Positions 51,909-52,897 of a stretch of DNA of 52,897 bases are shown here, piece after piece; position 1 is the stretch's first letter, and each line of letters begins with the position of its first letter. The stretch is from NCBI GenBank assembly GCA_016839655.1, contig JAEOTW010000049.1, forward strand, positions 1-52,897, read 5' to 3'. Made by a program: the position numbers and the translations under genes. The notes below the pieces were generated by a model that worked only from the letters and a program-made list of their open reading frames with translations, was not told where the DNA came from and did no database searches. This DNA is from Promethearchaeota archaeon. Lineage in GTDB: Archaea > Asgardarchaeota > Lokiarchaeia > Sigynarchaeales > SOKP01.

Positions 51909-52897
51909 ATGGATTTAGAAAGACTTTTTAAGCCCAAATCAATGGCTGTTGTTGGTATAAGCAAAAAAAACCCTTTAAGCCCTGGTAGAATAGTTTTACT
52001 GAAAAATGAGTTCGAAATGAATGTGAAAGTATATGGAATCTATCCTAGTGGGGGAGATATCGAGGGCATTCAATTATACGAAAAATTAGACAAGTTACCA
52101 GAAATACCAGATTTACTTGTGATTGCAGTTGGTCCTGATGATACACTGGGATATATTGAAGATTGTATTGATTTAAATATTCCTGCTGCTGTAATAATCG
52201 GAGGAGGTTTTGCCGAAATTGGTGGAAAAGGTAAAAAAAGACAAGAAATACTTGAGAAAATTGCCTTAGAAAACAATATTGCTGTTTTAGGGCCAAATTG
52301 TCTTGGAGTATACGCTCCACCATTAGTTGATACTATCTTTTTGCCTACAGAACGCATTACAAGACCTCCAAAAGGTTCTGTTGCACTTATAAGTCAGAGT
52401 GGAGGTGTGTTAGTGGATCAGTTTTTTGTGAAGTTTAATGAAAGAAACGTAGGAGTATCAACAGCAGTTTCTATTGGTAATCGTGCAGTTGTAGATGAAG
52501 CTATGTTATTGGAATACTTCAGCAAAGTAGATCCTGAAACAACTAATATTGCTTTTTATTTAGAAGGTTTTAAAGATGGAAAAGCGCAAAAATTTTTGCA
52601 ATTATCAAAAGAATCAGAAGATACAGTAATAGTATTTTTTGGAGGGAAGACAAGAGAAGGAAAGGTTGCTACTCAATCACATACAGCAAGTTTAGCGGGG
52701 GATTTCAGAATTATCTATGATGCTCTAAGACAAAACTACATTATCCAGCCACATTCAGAAAGAGAATTACTGACCAGTTTAAAGGTGTTTGATGTGTTAT
52801 CACATAAAAGGAACCCCTTTGGTAAAAATGTTGTAACCCATGGTGATGTAGCAATTGTATCGGTTTCTGGAGGTCATGCGGTATTAGCAAGTGACAT
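51909..52897 (+). CDS. ADP-forming acyl-CoA synthetase, alpha domain (runs off right edge)
   Basis: From ATG 51909 an open frame runs to the window end (329 codons) without a stop. It begins MDLERLFKPKSMAVVGIS, the CoA-binding Rossmann opening of acetyl-CoA synthetase (ADP-forming), and continues with IIGGGFAEIGGKGK, LGPNCLGVY, LISQSGGV, TAVSIGNRA and FFGGKTREGKVATQSHTASL, all family hallmarks. The family makes ATP from acyl-CoA, ADP and phosphate in peptide and sugar fermentation. The visible part covers the CoA-binding and the ligase domains; whether a beta (ATP-grasp) domain follows is outside the window. The start has no clear ribosome-binding site. Confidence 0.9.
   Translation, partial: MDLERLFKPKSMAVVGISKKNPLSPGRIVLLKNEFEMNVKVYGIYPSGGDIEGIQLYEKLDKLPEIPDLLVIAVGPDDTLGYIEDCIDLNIPAAVIIGGGFAEIGGKGKKRQEILEKIALENNIAVLGPNCLGVYAPPLVDTIFLPTERITRPPKGSVALISQSGGVLVDQFFVKFNERNVGVSTAVSIGNRAVVDEAMLLEYFSKVDPETTNIAFYLEGFKDGKAQKFLQLSKESEDTVIVFFGGKTREGKVATQSHTASLAGDFRIIYDALRQNYIIQPHSERELLTSLKVFDVLSHKRNPFGKNVVTHGDVAIVSVSGGHAVLASD

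Noticed and set aside
52045..52357. Minus-strand frames opposite the last gene
   Set aside because: They are shadows of the acyl-CoA synthetase frame, which has clear family motifs.
1..52897. CRISPR arrays, insertion sequences, prophage genes or rRNA
   Set aside because: No direct-repeat arrays with spacers, no transposase, integrase or phage structural genes and no rRNA motifs were seen on either strand.

Overview
The window is AT-rich (by eye about 30 percent GC) archaeal DNA that looks like an Asgard archaeon of the Lokiarchaeota type. The evidence is the gene content: three small GTPases (one Ras-like, two Rag/Gtr-like), longin/roadblock-like proteins, a gelsolin-like protein, leucine-rich-repeat proteins, an eS25-like ribosomal protein, a Bud23-like methyltransferase, an archaeal AMP phosphorylase and DNA ligase, an intron-containing tRNA-Ser, and a selenocysteine-containing HdrA/MvhD pair. 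No CRISPR array, insertion sequence or origin was recognised.

Layout. 1-202 is the N-terminus of a membrane protein leaving the window on the minus strand. 303-3303 (minus) is a corrinoid methyltransferase operon: corrinoid protein, homocysteine methyltransferase, non-pyrrolysine MttB-like protein. 3466-6598 (plus) holds hisS, a possible L-2-amino-thiazoline-4-carboxylate hydrolase family protein and pyrF. 7229-9722 (plus) holds hdrA and mvhD, each interrupted by two in-frame UGA codons read here as selenocysteine, followed by a hairpin in the 3' UTR. 9888-27136 mixes housekeeping genes (AMP phosphorylase, DNA ligase, HisC) with Asgard-type accessory genes: a TPR plus Ig-like protein, a secreted beta-helix protein, three HEAT-like/LRR paralogues, a relic of an alpha/beta hydrolase, a gelsolin-like protein and a transmembrane protein with a cytosolic longin/roadblock-like domain. 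27166-28497 is a RuBisCO-family protein with altered active-site residues.

The most unusual block is 28611-40478. A very large surface protein (signal anchor, DUF2341-like domain, many beta-sandwich domains, one C-terminal membrane helix, conserved cytosolic tail) overlaps by one base the start codon of a cytosolic protein with a longin-like N-terminus and winged-helix-like domains. The whole two-gene module occurs twice, and a longin-plus-Ras-like GTPase gene lies between the copies on the opposite strand. I read this as a candidate transmembrane signalling system: the surface protein senses or adheres, its tail binds the longin-like partner, and the GTPase may be part of the output. Functions here are inferred, not shown.

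40637-52897 contains a Bud23-like methyltransferase, eS25, tRNA-Ser(CGA), a Rag-like GTPase that appears to lack an AUG start, a MoaD/ThiS-like ubiquitin fold, a two-domain phosphoesterase whose second domain has lost its metal ligands, two membrane-anchored hexapeptide-repeat proteins, a coiled-coil zinc protein, a class III aminotransferase, a GPH-type transporter, a second Rag-like GTPase, and the start of an ADP-forming acyl-CoA synthetase that runs off the right edge.
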